Source: Candidatus Falkowiibacteriota bacterium (lineage in GTDB: Bacteria; Patescibacteriota; Patescibacteriia; Patescibacteriales; UBA12465). From it: a DNA stretch of 50,282 nt. Location of the stretch: the NCBI GenBank assembly GCA_009885285.1, contig VFKX01000005.1, forward strand, positions 1-50,282, written 5' to 3'. Positions within the stretch are counted from its first letter, which is position 1, and each line of letters starts with the position of its first letter. A program made the translations under genes and the position numbers. Below, piece by piece: positions 10,352-19,594 of this stretch. The notes beneath the pieces are model-generated. The model was not told the DNA's origin. It was given only the letters and a program-made list of their open reading frames with translations, and did no database searches.

Positions 10352-10379
10352 AAAAACCGCCAGCTATTGTTAGCGGCGG
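10350..10379 (-). terminator. Rho-independent terminator of the 10402-10659 membrane gene
   Basis: A hairpin with arms CCGCC-A-GCTA and TAGC-GGCGG around a TTGT loop (10357-10379), with one bulged A. On the minus strand it is followed by a run of seven T. It overlaps the rel stop codon; there is no T tract on the plus strand. Confidence 0.75.
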
Positions 10380-10401
10380 CAGGACTTAGTCTTGAATATA
10401 T

Positions 10402-10659
10402 TTACCAAGCTGGTAATCTATTTAGCGTACTTGCTCCATAAATTAGCTCACGCAAATAATGCAATAACAGCGACATCAACATATTTGCCAAGCATAACAA
10501 ATACATTATCACGAGCACATTACTTAGCTCGTCAATCAGATCTATCTGCCAGCAAATATCAATAATACCAAGAACGATATATACTAGGCCGACAGCGAAC
10601 ATTGAAACAAATGCCAGTAAGACGAATTTTTCACAAGCGGATTGCAAAAATTTATTCAT
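10402..10659 (-). CDS. Small two-helix membrane protein, function unknown
   Basis: 85 residues. Two hydrophobic spans are visible, about residues 13-37 (VLLAFVSMFAVGLVYIVLGI) and 47-68 (NVLVIMYLLCLANMLMSLLL), joined by a short acidic stretch. The C-terminus is short and polar. TATAAT sits 9 bases before the start codon on the coding strand (10669-10674) and there is no Shine-Dalgarno, so the mRNA is probably leaderless. A good terminator follows the stop. The size, own promoter and own terminator support a real single-gene unit. I do not recognise the family. Confidence 0.6.
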   Translation of the reverse strand: MNKFLQSACEKFVLLAFVSMFAVGLVYIVLGIIDICWQIDLIDELSNVLVIMYLLCLANMLMSLLLHYLRELIYGASTLNRLPAW

Positions 10660-10781
10660 ATCAGATAAATTATAAGTTGTTAATGATCAAAACCCCATAT
10701 TTACAGGATTATTGTACTACACAATAACAGTGGCACGCAAGGCTAGATCATAAACAAACATTAAAAACCGAAAATATATAC

Positions 10782-10809
10782 AAAAAGACCCTCAAACGAG
10801 GATCTTTTT
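10782..10809 (-). terminator. Terminator downstream of rpsU (symmetrical)
   Basis: AAAAAGA-C-CCTC, loop AAAC, GAGG-A-TCTTTTT. It works in principle on both strands and lies 22 bases after the rpsU stop on the minus strand. Confidence 0.75.
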
Positions 10810-10830
10810 ATATACTTTTCAATATTTCTA

Positions 10831-11073
10831 CTAGGAACGCATTGTGCTTTCCGGTAATTTGCCAGTTTTACGTAAAAACTCATTTTTCTTACGCAAATCC
10901 AACCCGATTAATGCGTGTTTTTTCTGCTTTTGCTTGGTTTTTTTAGGTTCCAAGTGCTGTTTTGAACGCGCCTTTTCTAAGCGCTTGCTATTTTTCAAGC
11001 CTTTCTTGAATTTTCTCAAGAAACTTTCAAAACTTTCACCTGGCTTTCTCTTAAAGTCCGCCATAAAGTCCAC
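10831..11073 (-). CDS. rpsU: Small ribosomal subunit protein bS21
   Basis: 80 residues and strongly basic. The segment FKRKPGESFESFLRKFKKGL matches the conserved bS21 core. bS21 sits near the 3' end of 16S rRNA and aids initiation. A very strong Shine-Dalgarno (GGAAGGTGG) ends 5 bases before the ATG at 11073; a second in-frame ATG lies at 11064 (MADFKRK) and could also be used. The gene overlaps the end of hisS by 23 bases, so its ribosome site is inside hisS and the two are probably translationally coupled. The Lys-rich C-terminal half (to LPESTMRS) is less conserved. Confidence 0.8.
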   Translation of the reverse strand: MDFMADFKRKPGESFESFLRKFKKGLKNSKRLEKARSKQHLEPKKTKQKQKKHALIGLDLRKKNEFLRKTGKLPESTMRS

Positions 11074-12433
11074 CTTCCTTTCTATTATTTAATCTTTTCT
11101 CGATTAATTTATCTTTTTTTAATAATCTTTCTTTGATTTTCTTGTAAACGACAGTTTCTTGGGCACCTGAATCCATGTCCCGCATCAAGATTGTTCCATC
11201 CATTATTTCTTTTTTACCTAGGATTAAACAAGTTTTTGCTTGCATGGCAGTGGCCTCCTCAAGCTGTATCTTTAAGCTATCTGAGGCAAAAGACTGGCGT
11301 ACATTAAATCCGGCACCACGCAAATCATCGAATAATTGCAAAGATTTGAGCTTAGCCTGGTCGCCCAACTGGGCAATAAACACTATATCTTCTTCCTGGC
11401 TTTTAATCAAGAGCTGGCGATCCTTAACGCGGGCCAGCGTTCTTTCAACACCGATAGCCAAACCAATGGCCGGAGTTGAGACTCCACCCAGATTTTCCAC
11501 CAAGGAATCGTATCGTCCACCGCCACCGAGAGCAATCTTACCTAAAAGCGAACCATCGTCATTTATCGGCCAGAACTCAAAAACGGTATCATTGTAATAA
11601 GTCAGGCCGCGCACGAGGTACGGGCTAAAATTATAACTGATATTAAGCTCATCTAAGAATTCTAGGGTCTTCGTGAAATGCTCGCGACTGCTTTCTGATA
11701 AATAATCAGCAATCTGAGGCGCTTCTTCGCGAAGTTTAATGCAGTCATCGTCCTTACAATCAAGCAAGCTCAGAGGATTCTTCAATAAATTATTTTTGCA
11801 TTGATTACAGAGCTTGGACCGGCGCCCTCTTTCTTTATAGAAAGCACCGAGCTTATTACTATATTCTTTATGACATTCAGCTGTACCAATGCTGTTTATT
11901 TGAACTTGAGTCTTTATTCCTAACTCGGTAAAAAAATTATGAGCCACTGTAATCAGCAAAGCTTCTGCTAACGGCTTATCCTCTCCAATGATCTCTAAGC
12001 TCATCTGAGTTGATTCGCGATAATGTCCAGTTTGTAATTTTTCATGACGGAAAATCGGACCAAGAGAAAATAGCCGCGATGGCAAGCCTGACTCACCCAT
12101 ATTATTTTCCAGATAGGCCCTAATAATACCCTGAGTGATCTCCGGACGCAGGACCATTTTTTCATTCTTTTCGCCCTCTACAGGATAAAATTCGCGTTCA
12201 GCCCCATGACGAGTTGACTTCTTATATAAGTCATAGCTCTCCAAAATCGGAGTCTTAATCGGCGTAAAGCTATAGATCTTAGCAAAATCATTAGCTTTAT
12301 TAACGATAAAGTCAAAATAGCGACATTCCGCCCCAACCCAATCCTTCATCCCTAAAAGGCGACTCGGAGTCTTTTCACTTCTACGCACAGCGGGCTTGAC
12401 GGGCTCCAACTCTCCTTTTTTTCTTCTAGGCAT
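11051..12433 (-). CDS. hisS: Histidyl-tRNA synthetase (divergent)
   Basis: 460 residues from the ATG at 12433 (MPRRKKGELE). An in-frame start at 12475 would run back into lepB, so I prefer 12433, 7 bases after the lepB stop. Class II features are visible: motif 2 region FRHEKLQTGHYRESTQ, the HisA-type motif LVRGLTYYNDTVFEF, and motif 3 region AIGLAIGVERTLA. A C-terminal anticodon-binding domain follows (from about EDIVFIAQLG). Several normally strict residues differ: GR to GH and REF to RES in motif 2, and RGLDYY to RGLTYY. A CxxC pair (LCNQC) and a DCKDDDC stretch lie in the insertion domain. It attaches histidine to tRNA-His in the cytoplasm. Confidence 0.85.
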   Translation of the reverse strand: MPRRKKGELEPVKPAVRRSEKTPSRLLGMKDWVGAECRYFDFIVNKANDFAKIYSFTPIKTPILESYDLYKKSTRHGAEREFYPVEGEKNEKMVLRPEITQGIIRAYLENNMGESGLPSRLFSLGPIFRHEKLQTGHYRESTQMSLEIIGEDKPLAEALLITVAHNFFTELGIKTQVQINSIGTAECHKEYSNKLGAFYKERGRRSKLCNQCKNNLLKNPLSLLDCKDDDCIKLREEAPQIADYLSESSREHFTKTLEFLDELNISYNFSPYLVRGLTYYNDTVFEFWPINDDGSLLGKIALGGGGRYDSLVENLGGVSTPAIGLAIGVERTLARVKDRQLLIKSQEEDIVFIAQLGDQAKLKSLQLFDDLRGAGFNVRQSFASDSLKIQLEEATAMQAKTCLILGKKEIMDGTILMRDMDSGAQETVVYKKIKERLLKKDKLIEKRLNNRKEGGLYGGL

Positions 12434-12440
12434 ATATTCT

Positions 12441-13010
12441 TTATTTATTATATTGATTCCAATAATTCTTATCAAAAACAGTGACGTCCTTCAGCGGCCA
12501 ACCTCGAAACAAAACTTTACCGGTCACAAAACTTTTATTTACGGGGCCAAAACTGCGAGAGTCTTTTGAAGCAGCCCGATTATCACCAAGCACGAAATAC
12601 TCATCCGGCCCGACAGCCACCTTTAATTCACTGGAATCGAAAGTAATTAACTCACCCGCCAGATACTTCTCATTAATAGCTAGGCCATCAGGATTCTCTG
12701 AATTAAAAATCAGCACTTTACCATCCTTAATCTGCACTTCTTCGCCAGGCAAACCGATAACTCGCTTAATGAAATACTCTTGGGGATTGCGCGGATAACG
12801 GAAAACAATAACCTGGCCGCGTTCCGGTTGAGCAAATCGATAACTGAGCTCATCGATGATTAAGTATTCATGATCATGGAAATTCGGTTCCATTGAAGCC
12901 CCTTTAACATAGAAGGGTTGAATCAGAAAGTATCGGACCGGCAAGATAATAGCCAAGGAAATAGCAATTACCTTGGTGATTTCCCAAACGAACAAAAAAA
13001 ACTTCTTCAT
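12441..13010 (-). CDS. lepB: Signal peptidase I
   Basis: 189 residues. One N-terminal membrane anchor (about 8-30) is followed by the catalytic serine in GASMEP (Ser39) and the general-base lysine in YFIKRVIGLPGE (Lys82). The later box GDNRAASKDSRSFGPV is typical of S26 peptidases. It removes signal peptides from exported proteins on the outer face of the membrane, which would include the secreted proteins in this window. First gene of lepB-hisS-rpsU. A TATATT box (13020-13025) sits only 9 bases upstream of the ATG and no Shine-Dalgarno is present. Confidence 0.93.
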   Translation of the reverse strand: MKKFFLFVWEITKVIAISLAIILPVRYFLIQPFYVKGASMEPNFHDHEYLIIDELSYRFAQPERGQVIVFRYPRNPQEYFIKRVIGLPGEEVQIKDGKVLIFNSENPDGLAINEKYLAGELITFDSSELKVAVGPDEYFVLGDNRAASKDSRSFGPVNKSFVTGKVLFRGWPLKDVTVFDKNYWNQYNK

Positions 13011-13099
13011 ATCGTAAAAAATATAAATATATTGACTAACGCAAGCACTACTGTATCAGAAAAATACCAAAAAATCAAATGAGTGATTTTATCTAACAT

Positions 13100-14161
13100 T
13101 TAGTAAATAAACATCGCATCACCATAACTGAAGAAGCGGTAGTGATTGACTATGGCTTGACGATATGCCTCGTCAATGTTTTCCTTGCCCGCTAAAGCAC
13201 TAACGAGCATAAGCAGTGTTGATTTGGGCAAATGGAAATTAGTTATTAAGGCATCGACAATCTTCAGCTTGATCCCAGGATAAATAAATATATTGGTCCA
13301 AAACGACTGGGCCTTGATTTGACCTTGATTATGTTCCCTCTGAAACTTACTCCAATCAGCAGACTCTAAAGTCCTACAGCTGGTGGTGCCAACTGGAATA
13401 ATTCGTCCCCCTTCTTGTTTAGCTCTCATAATGACCTTCGCAGCTTTCGCGTTTATTTCAGCCCACTCGCTATGCATTTTATGGTCCAAAATATTTTCAG
13501 TCTTGACGGCGGCAAAAGTACCGAGCCCGACATGTAGCGTCACTGTCACTATTTTTACGCCCTTCGCCTTAATTTTCTTCAAGAGGCGATCTGTAAAATG
13601 CAGTCCGGCAGTCGGCGCGGCTGCCGACCCAGCCTTGTTGTCATCAGCAAAGACGGTCTGATAATTTTGCTTATCGCTGCTTATTTTATCCGTCCTTTTG
13701 ATATACGGGGGTAATGGTACAATCCCGATTCTCGATACCGACTTCATAAATTCTGCACCGGACTGATTAAACTTAACTTGCCAGGTACCGTCTTCATTAT
13801 TTTTTATGATTTGTGCGCTCAGGCGGCACTTAGGAAAAGTGATTTCCATTCCCTCGCGAACGCGACCGCCTACCATGCATTCCCAAACATCAGATTTGAT
13901 TTTATGGTGCAAAAATATTTCAACCGCTCCGCCGCTATTTTTTTTATGACCCAAGAGGCGAGCCGGAAAAACCTTAGAATCATTTAAGACCAAAACGTCG
14001 CCTTTATTTAAATAATCGACAATGTCATAAAAAACGTGATGCTGAAAGTCACCGGTTAATTTATTAAGCGCCAGCAAGCGACAGTGGTCACGAGGACTGC
14101 TAGGCTGTTGAGCAATTAACTCAGCGGGTAAATTATAATCAAAATCACTAGTCTGATACAT
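13100..14161 (-). CDS. queA: S-adenosylmethionine:tRNA ribosyltransferase-isomerase
   Basis: 353 residues, normal length for QueA. Diagnostic stretches are the N-terminal DFDYNLPAELIAQQP, LVLNDSKVFPARL, GGAVEIFL, the AAPTAGLHFT box near the middle, TLHVGLGTF, and TNFHLPKSTLLMLVSA near the end. It transfers the ribosyl part of SAM to preQ1 in the tRNA wobble position, giving epoxyqueuosine. It lies 9 bases after ruvB on the same strand and is the last gene of the M16-helicase-ruvB-queA run. An adjacent ruvB-queA pair is common in bacteria. Confidence 0.95.
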   Translation of the reverse strand: MYQTSDFDYNLPAELIAQQPSSPRDHCRLLALNKLTGDFQHHVFYDIVDYLNKGDVLVLNDSKVFPARLLGHKKNSGGAVEIFLHHKIKSDVWECMVGGRVREGMEITFPKCRLSAQIIKNNEDGTWQVKFNQSGAEFMKSVSRIGIVPLPPYIKRTDKISSDKQNYQTVFADDNKAGSAAAPTAGLHFTDRLLKKIKAKGVKIVTVTLHVGLGTFAAVKTENILDHKMHSEWAEINAKAAKVIMRAKQEGGRIIPVGTTSCRTLESADWSKFQREHNQGQIKAQSFWTNIFIYPGIKLKIVDALITNFHLPKSTLLMLVSALAGKENIDEAYRQAIVNHYRFFSYGDAMFIY

Positions 14162-14170
14162 ATAATATTC

Positions 14171-15187
14171 TTACTTTTCAGCCATATTTTTTAAACCCAG
14201 GTGCTGATATCCAAGAGCAGTCACTAACCTCCCGCGTGGCGAACGGTCCAAGAAGCCTAATTGCATAAGATAAGGCTCGTAAATATTTTCAATCGTATCC
14301 ATTTCTTCGCCGCTAGCCGCTGCTAAAGTATTCAAGCCGACCGGACCGCCCTTAAACTTGTGGATAATGGTTTCCAGGATACGGCGATCAACCAAGTCAA
14401 GACCTAGTTCATCAACCTCTAATGTCTTAAAGGCCTCCAAACTAGTCAGCAAGGAAACCTGGCCATCGCTTTTTACCTCACAATAATCTCGAACGCGTTT
14501 CAATAAGCGATTAGCGATACGCGGCGTCCGGCGACTGCGGCCGGCGATTTCCCGCCGAGCCTCCTCATCCATGCGCACATTTAAGATGCCGGCGCTGCGT
14601 CCGATAATTTTCTCAATATCTTGATTCTCATAAAAATTAAGATGGTGTGTCACACCAAAGCGATCTCTCAGAGGAGCCGACAGTAAACTGGCTAAAGTCG
14701 TGGCGCCGATAATAGTAAACTTCGGCAAATCCAAACGCAAAGTCCGGGCACTCGGCCCCTTACCCATAATAATATCCAGCGCATAGTCCTCCATCGCCGG
14801 ATATAATATTTCCTCAACGACTTTGGGTAAGCGATGGATTTCATCAATAAATAAAATATCTCCCGCCTCAAGGTTAGTCAAAATGGCCGCCAAGTCACCG
14901 CTCTTTTCAATAGCCGGGCCCGACGTCACGCGGATGTTAGCCCCGATTTCATTAGCGATAACATGGGCTAAAGTCGTCTTGCCCAGACCAGGAGCGCCGT
15001 ATAGCAGGATATGTTCAATTGCTTCTCCCCTTTTTTTAGCAGCCGCAATAGTTATTTCCAGGTTCTCCTTAATCTTCTGCTGGCCCACATATTCCCGAAA
15101 CGATTTGGGGCGCAACGATAAATCAAGGGCTACATCACCTTGTCTTTCAATCGGACTAATTAAGCGCTCGGCTTCAGTAATTGGCAT
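14171..15187 (-). CDS. ruvB: Holliday junction branch-migration helicase subunit RuvB
   Basis: 338 residues, full length. Walker A GAPGLGKT at 64-71, Walker [11 protein letters not shown], the TIIGATT sensor-1 region, the arginine-finger segment LRDRFG, and the C-terminal winged helix with [17 protein letters not shown]. Together with RuvA it drives branch migration of four-way junctions. It starts 9 bases after the helicase-nuclease gene, which places two recombination activities in one transcript. No Shine-Dalgarno precedes the ATG. Confidence 0.96.
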   Translation of the reverse strand: MPITEAERLISPIERQGDVALDLSLRPKSFREYVGQQKIKENLEITIAAAKKRGEAIEHILLYGAPGLGKTTLAHVIANEIGANIRVTSGPAIEKSGDLAAILTNLEAGDILFIDEIHRLPKVVEEILYPAMEDYALDIIMGKGPSARTLRLDLPKFTIIGATTLASLLSAPLRDRFGVTHHLNFYENQDIEKIIGRSAGILNVRMDEEARREIAGRSRRTPRIANRLLKRVRDYCEVKSDGQVSLLTSLEAFKTLEVDELGLDLVDRRILETIIHKFKGGPVGLNTLAAASGEEMDTIENIYEPYLMQLGFLDRSPRGRLVTALGYQHLGLKNMAEK

Positions 15188-15196
15188 ATAGATATT

Positions 15197-18193
15197 TTAA
15201 ACCTCCCGGAATTCACAAATTGAATTAAAGTCACAGAACTTACACATAGGCGAGGGCGTCGGCGTAAAATCGCGCTTATTGATTGCGGCAATCTCCTCCA
15301 GTATATCGAGACGAAGTTTAGTAATGTCTTTTTCCTTAGCTTGGAATGAAAACTTTTCGCCGCTTTCCAGATAATAATAACTGAGAGCGCTGACTTTGAT
15401 GCCTAAGAACTCTTCCAGAAATAACTGATACAAGATTAGCTGCCGCTTATCCTTAAACTCTAGCTTCTCCTTGTTTTTACCGGTCTTATAATCAACTACC
15501 TCCAAGGTTCCATCGCTTAACTTATCGACGCGATCGATAGCGCCTTTAATGACAGCGCCGCCGATCTTAAAGGAAAACTTTTTTTCCAGAAACAAAATCT
15601 CGGTATCAGTTGGACCAGCCTTATAGGCGATCAGAAACTTTTTCAAAGCCTCGCGACCCTTGATCTGATATTTATCACGCTCTTCTTTGGAAGCATAGCC
15701 GTCGTCCTGCCAGAACTCGGCATATAGCTCCATGAGTCGTTCTTCATTCAGTAGCGCGGTTCGGGCTCGCTGCTGTTCAAGCTCGCTCGCAGTTTTTTCC
15801 AGCCCGGCAAACAAGTCGCCTTGCAAGATTCGCCGCTCACTCAAAAATGGTAAAAGAAAATTATATAAAGTATTGTGCAGTACCCGGCCGAAAATGAGCG
15901 AAGCTTTATCAGTCGAAGCAGGAATCTTCAAAATGAAAGCAAACTTGTATTGCAGAGGGCAACTGGAATAGGCAGCCAATTGCGAGAAAGAAAACTTATC
16001 CGGCAGAGGGTATTTCTCAGCCGCACTTTTCTCGACCGGCGATATTTCCCGCGAGTTCAAGTAATGCAAATCGCGCAAAAAATCATTCTTCTCGCTTAGC
16101 GCCAATTCCGGTCCAATAACACTGGTCAACCCCATCTCTTCAATGAATCGCGAAGGCTTCTTCTCGCGCGCGCCGCCGTAGTCTTTAGCTCCAGTCAAAT
16201 AAAGTTCATCCTTGGCACGAGTCGCAGCTACATAGAACAGGCGCCGCTCCTCTTCAATATGGGCGTCAGCACTAACTGTCAATTTTTCCCGCACCATGGC
16301 ATCGGGAATCGAAATTTTCTCCGAACGCGAAATAGTTGGGAACTTCTTGTCGACTAGATTAACCATGAAAACATATTTAAATTCCAAACCCTTGGCGCCA
16401 TGGACGGTCATAATTTTCACCATTTCGCTGTCAGCAAAATCCAGTTTTAAAGAGCCAGTCTCTCCGGCTTCCAGCTCCAGATTAATAGCTGCCAAGAAAT
16501 CGCCCAAGCGCAAATCAGGTTCGGTTTCCTCCATCGTCTTAATTTTTTTGTATAATTGATTGAGTAAGGAGAAAGTTTCTAGGTCGCGGTCATGATCTAG
16601 GCCCGCTAGTAAGCCAGAGTCGTAAGCAAAACGCAAAAATATCTTAGTCGGCTTGGCCGTCGGTGCCATCTGCGAAAACTCATTAATTAAGGCCAATAAT
16701 TTATCAATATTCAAAACACTTTCCGAACTTAGACCACTGATCTGATCAACATTCTTCAAAGCCTCATACAAAGACCAGACTTTACGGCTCGCCACCTTGT
16801 TAATGGTAATCAGGTCAAGATGGGAAACCTTAAATATTTCCATGTTCAAGACGCGAAAAATCGCCGCTGACTCATGATAATTGTCCAACAAACGGAAGAA
16901 GGCCAAGATATCTAAAATTATGGGCTTATAGTACAGGCCGCGCCAAGACATGAATTGATTAGGAATTTGCTGTCTGGTCAATTCCTTAACATAAGCCTCG
17001 GCAGTGTCGTTAGCCCGAACTAAAATCGCGAAGTCAGACCAGCTCACCTGACCCGCTCCGGCCTCATACAATTCTTTAATTTTCAGGCCGACAAAAGACA
17101 ATTCGTCGTGACCGGATTCAAAATTTAAAAACTTAACTGGAGTAGAAACAGGCTTAGTTGAGTCAATTTCTCCCTTGGCTTGCAGTTGTTTATTCAGTTC
17201 TAATTTCGCTTCCAGGCGGTTTGGATTATTATGCTGGATAAAGCGATATGAGTGATCAAGAATCGCCTGCCGCGAACGATAATTTTCAGTCAGGACTATT
17301 TCTTTCGCCTGCGGATAATCGTCCTTAAACTGCATGATATTTGACAAGGAGGCGCCCCGGAATTTATAGATGGCTTGATCGTCATCACCAACGACCAGTA
17401 AATTATTTTTCGGTGCCGCCAACATTTTCACTAATTCATATTGAGCCCAATTCGTATCTTGGAATTCATCAACCATGACGTATTTGAATTTATCTCGGTA
17501 GTACTTCAAGATATTTTTTCTTTCCTTAAATAACTTCAAGGTATAGGTAATCAAATCACCGAAGTCAAGAAAATTGTTTTCTAAAAGCAGCTGGTTATAA
17601 GTGTTAAACGCACCAGCCAATTCCTTAATCCTGTCTTTTTCCTGAGCCTCTTCTTCTGTATCATCCGGTAGGCCAGATTCCAGAGAATCAGCATATTTCA
17701 AATATTCCGCTGCGGATATATTTTCATCTTTTAAGCGGGAAAAATGCCTTAACATTTCCGAAATGAATTTCGTGGGATTACCTAATGGTCTATAATAATC
17801 CAGCTTAAAACGGCTAAAGTTTTTCTTAACGATCACCCATTGGTCAGTTGAACTCAGAAGCTTAAAGGCCGGATTAAGGCCGATATCTAAACCAAATTCG
17901 CGCAGCACCCGTTCAGAAAATCCGTGGAAAGTATTTATCCAGAGATCAACGTATCCGTAAGGCATGACCTTATCCGCTCGCTCTTCAAGTTCTCCGGCGG
18001 CTTTCTCGGTAAAAGTCAGGAGTAGAATTTCGTCTGTCCTAATCTTCTTTTCGAGCGCCAGATAGGCCAGACGATTAATCAACACTGTCGTCTTGCCCGT
18101 CCCGGCGCCAGCGATAATTAAAAGCGGATCTTGATCGTGAACTACTGCCGCCTGCTGCCCCTTATTCAGTTTCTTCAATAATTCGGAAGCCAT
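15197..18193 (-). CDS. UvrD/Rep-family helicase fused to a C-terminal Fe-S PD-(D/E)XK nuclease
   Basis: 998 residues. The SF1A helicase motifs are in order: Walker A AGAGTGKT (28-35), LTFTEKAAGELEER, DEFQDTN (about 243), VVGDDDQAIYKFRGA, LTENYRS, VHGAKGLEFK and FYVAATRAKDELYLT. From about residue 735 a RecB/AddB-like nuclease follows: YSSCPLQ, a GRVLHNTLY segment, IDRVD, VVDYKTGK (about 897-904) and the cysteines CKFC-x5-C near the end (about 984-993). With the cysteine at about 748 this gives the four ligands of a 4Fe-4S nuclease as in AddB or Cas4. It probably resects or processes double-strand ends. The helicase and nuclease arrangement resembles AddA/AdnA, but no partner subunit is in the window. 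Confidence 0.9.
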   Translation of the reverse strand: MASELLKKLNKGQQAAVVHDQDPLLIIAGAGTGKTTVLINRLAYLALEKKIRTDEILLLTFTEKAAGELEERADKVMPYGYVDLWINTFHGFSERVLREFGLDIGLNPAFKLLSSTDQWVIVKKNFSRFKLDYYRPLGNPTKFISEMLRHFSRLKDENISAAEYLKYADSLESGLPDDTEEEAQEKDRIKELAGAFNTYNQLLLENNFLDFGDLITYTLKLFKERKNILKYYRDKFKYVMVDEFQDTNWAQYELVKMLAAPKNNLLVVGDDDQAIYKFRGASLSNIMQFKDDYPQAKEIVLTENYRSRQAILDHSYRFIQHNNPNRLEAKLELNKQLQAKGEIDSTKPVSTPVKFLNFESGHDELSFVGLKIKELYEAGAGQVSWSDFAILVRANDTAEAYVKELTRQQIPNQFMSWRGLYYKPIILDILAFFRLLDNYHESAAIFRVLNMEIFKVSHLDLITINKVASRKVWSLYEALKNVDQISGLSSESVLNIDKLLALINEFSQMAPTAKPTKIFLRFAYDSGLLAGLDHDRDLETFSLLNQLYKKIKTMEETEPDLRLGDFLAAINLELEAGETGSLKLDFADSEMVKIMTVHGAKGLEFKYVFMVNLVDKKFPTISRSEKISIPDAMVREKLTVSADAHIEEERRLFYVAATRAKDELYLTGAKDYGGAREKKPSRFIEEMGLTSVIGPELALSEKNDFLRDLHYLNSREISPVEKSAAEKYPLPDKFSFSQLAAYSSCPLQYKFAFILKIPASTDKASLIFGRVLHNTLYNFLLPFLSERRILQGDLFAGLEKTASELEQQRARTALLNEERLMELYAEFWQDDGYASKEERDKYQIKGREALKKFLIAYKAGPTDTEILFLEKKFSFKIGGAVIKGAIDRVDKLSDGTLEVVDYKTGKNKEKLEFKDKRQLILYQLFLEEFLGIKVSALSYYYLESGEKFSFQAKEKDITKLRLDILEEIAAINKRDFTPTPSPMCKFCDFNSICEFREV

Positions 18194-18215
18194 GGAATGA
18201 TATGATTAACTTTCT

Positions 18216-19481
18216 TTAAAACTTCAAAATGCTCTGGAATTTTTCCTCTTTCGCTTGACCAATTAAAGCCAGATTCAGGCCGCGATCGAGGAAGATTTTC
18301 AGAGCGACCGCGCGAATTTCTGCGGCTGTCACTTTATTAATTTTTCTTAAAAATTCTCCGGGGGTCATTATCTGCTTACGTAAAACTGCTTGGCGTGCAT
18401 ACCAAGTCGCGAGGTTATCAGTCGCCTCCATCTGCAATAATGATTTGCCTTGTAAAAGATCCTTGGCGCGTTTCAGCTCCTTAGCAGTCACCAGCTCTTC
18501 GGTCAACTTCTTGTATTCTGCTAAAATAATCTTTACGGCCGCTTCGGCTTTGGCAATCGGGACACCCGCCTGAGTAGTGAGATAACCGGAATCGGAATAT
18601 GTTTCGTACATGGTTCTGACGTAATAAGCTAAACCATTCCTTTCCCGCAAATTTATAAATAAACGAGAGCTCATGGAACCACCTAAAATAATTGATAGAA
18701 GCTTCAGCTTAAATTCATCCGGATGGCCGATAGGAAAAGCGCGCACGCCCAAAGATAAATTAATCTGATCTGTTTTTTTGTAAACCGCTCGTACAATCGG
18801 CGCCTTCTGAACTTCTTTAACCGCCAGTTTATCCTGCCACTTATTGACTTTAAATTTTGAAAACATTTTAACGGCCTCTTTTTTAGCCACCTCCGTGATG
18901 CCGCCCACTAAAATGACATGCATGGATTTTGATCCGTACTGCGTCTCTAAATATTTGATAAAATCAGCCCTCTTAAAACTTTTAATATTTTCCTTCGTGC
19001 CGATCGTTTCCCAGCCAGCCGGAGTATCGCCGTACAAAACAGACTCAAAGACATCCTCGACATGCATCATCGGATTATCTTCATACATATTCAATTCCTC
19101 GATTATCACACCCTTCTCACGCTCGATTTCCTCTTCTTCCATTTTAGAATTCAAGAGCATGTCACTAACAATGTCCAAAGCCAGCGGTAATTTCGAGGCA
19201 GCCACCTTTACCCAATAGCCGGTGTATTCTTTACTGGTAAAAGCATTATATTCTCCACCCAAGGAGTCAAGCTCGCTCGATAGAGCTAAGGTATTGGGAC
19301 GCTTATCAGTCCCCTTAAAAAACATGTGTTCTAGGAAATGAGACAGGCCGTTATTCTCTCGGGTTTCATATTTTGAGCCGGCTTTAAGAATGACTAAAAC
19401 GGTGGCGGTCGGTGCCCCCTTAATAGGCACGGTAATTAACGGAATTTTATTTGACAGAACTTTGACTTTATATTTATTCAT
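18216..19481 (-). CDS. M16-family zinc metalloprotease (processing-peptidase type)
   Basis: 421 residues from the ATG at 19481 (MNKYKVKVLSNKIP). A GTG at 19535 would add 18 residues of poor family likeness. The inverted zinc motif HxxEH is seen as HFLEH (48-52), followed by the downstream glutamate region EREKGVIIEEL. The C-terminal half keeps the GGSMSSRLFINLRE segment typical of M16B enzymes. The likely job is peptide or protein processing; substrates are unknown. It is the first gene of the run leading into the helicase (22-base gap). It is divergent from radC, and the AT-rich 113-base gap between them carries the radC promoter. Confidence 0.88.
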   Translation of the reverse strand: MNKYKVKVLSNKIPLITVPIKGAPTATVLVILKAGSKYETRENNGLSHFLEHMFFKGTDKRPNTLALSSELDSLGGEYNAFTSKEYTGYWVKVAASKLPLALDIVSDMLLNSKMEEEEIEREKGVIIEELNMYEDNPMMHVEDVFESVLYGDTPAGWETIGTKENIKSFKRADFIKYLETQYGSKSMHVILVGGITEVAKKEAVKMFSKFKVNKWQDKLAVKEVQKAPIVRAVYKKTDQINLSLGVRAFPIGHPDEFKLKLLSIILGGSMSSRLFINLRERNGLAYYVRTMYETYSDSGYLTTQAGVPIAKAEAAVKIILAEYKKLTEELVTAKELKRAKDLLQGKSLLQMEATDNLATWYARQAVLRKQIMTPGEFLRKINKVTAAEIRAVALKIFLDRGLNLALIGQAKEEKFQSILKF

Positions 19482-19594
19482 ATAATTGCGGGCTAAATTT
19501 AATAATAACAGCTTTTCGTGTTTTAAATTTACCACATCTTTGATATAATTTAAAGGCGACCAGAATATACCTTCATTATTAATAAACGGAGATT

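Noticed and set aside
12434-12475. Longer hisS start at 12475
   Set aside because: It would overlap lepB by 35 bases and adds residues unlike the family; the ATG at 12433 follows lepB directly.
19482-19535. Longer GTG start for the M16 protease
   Set aside because: The extra 18 residues do not resemble the family start, whereas MNKYKVKVLSNKIP does.
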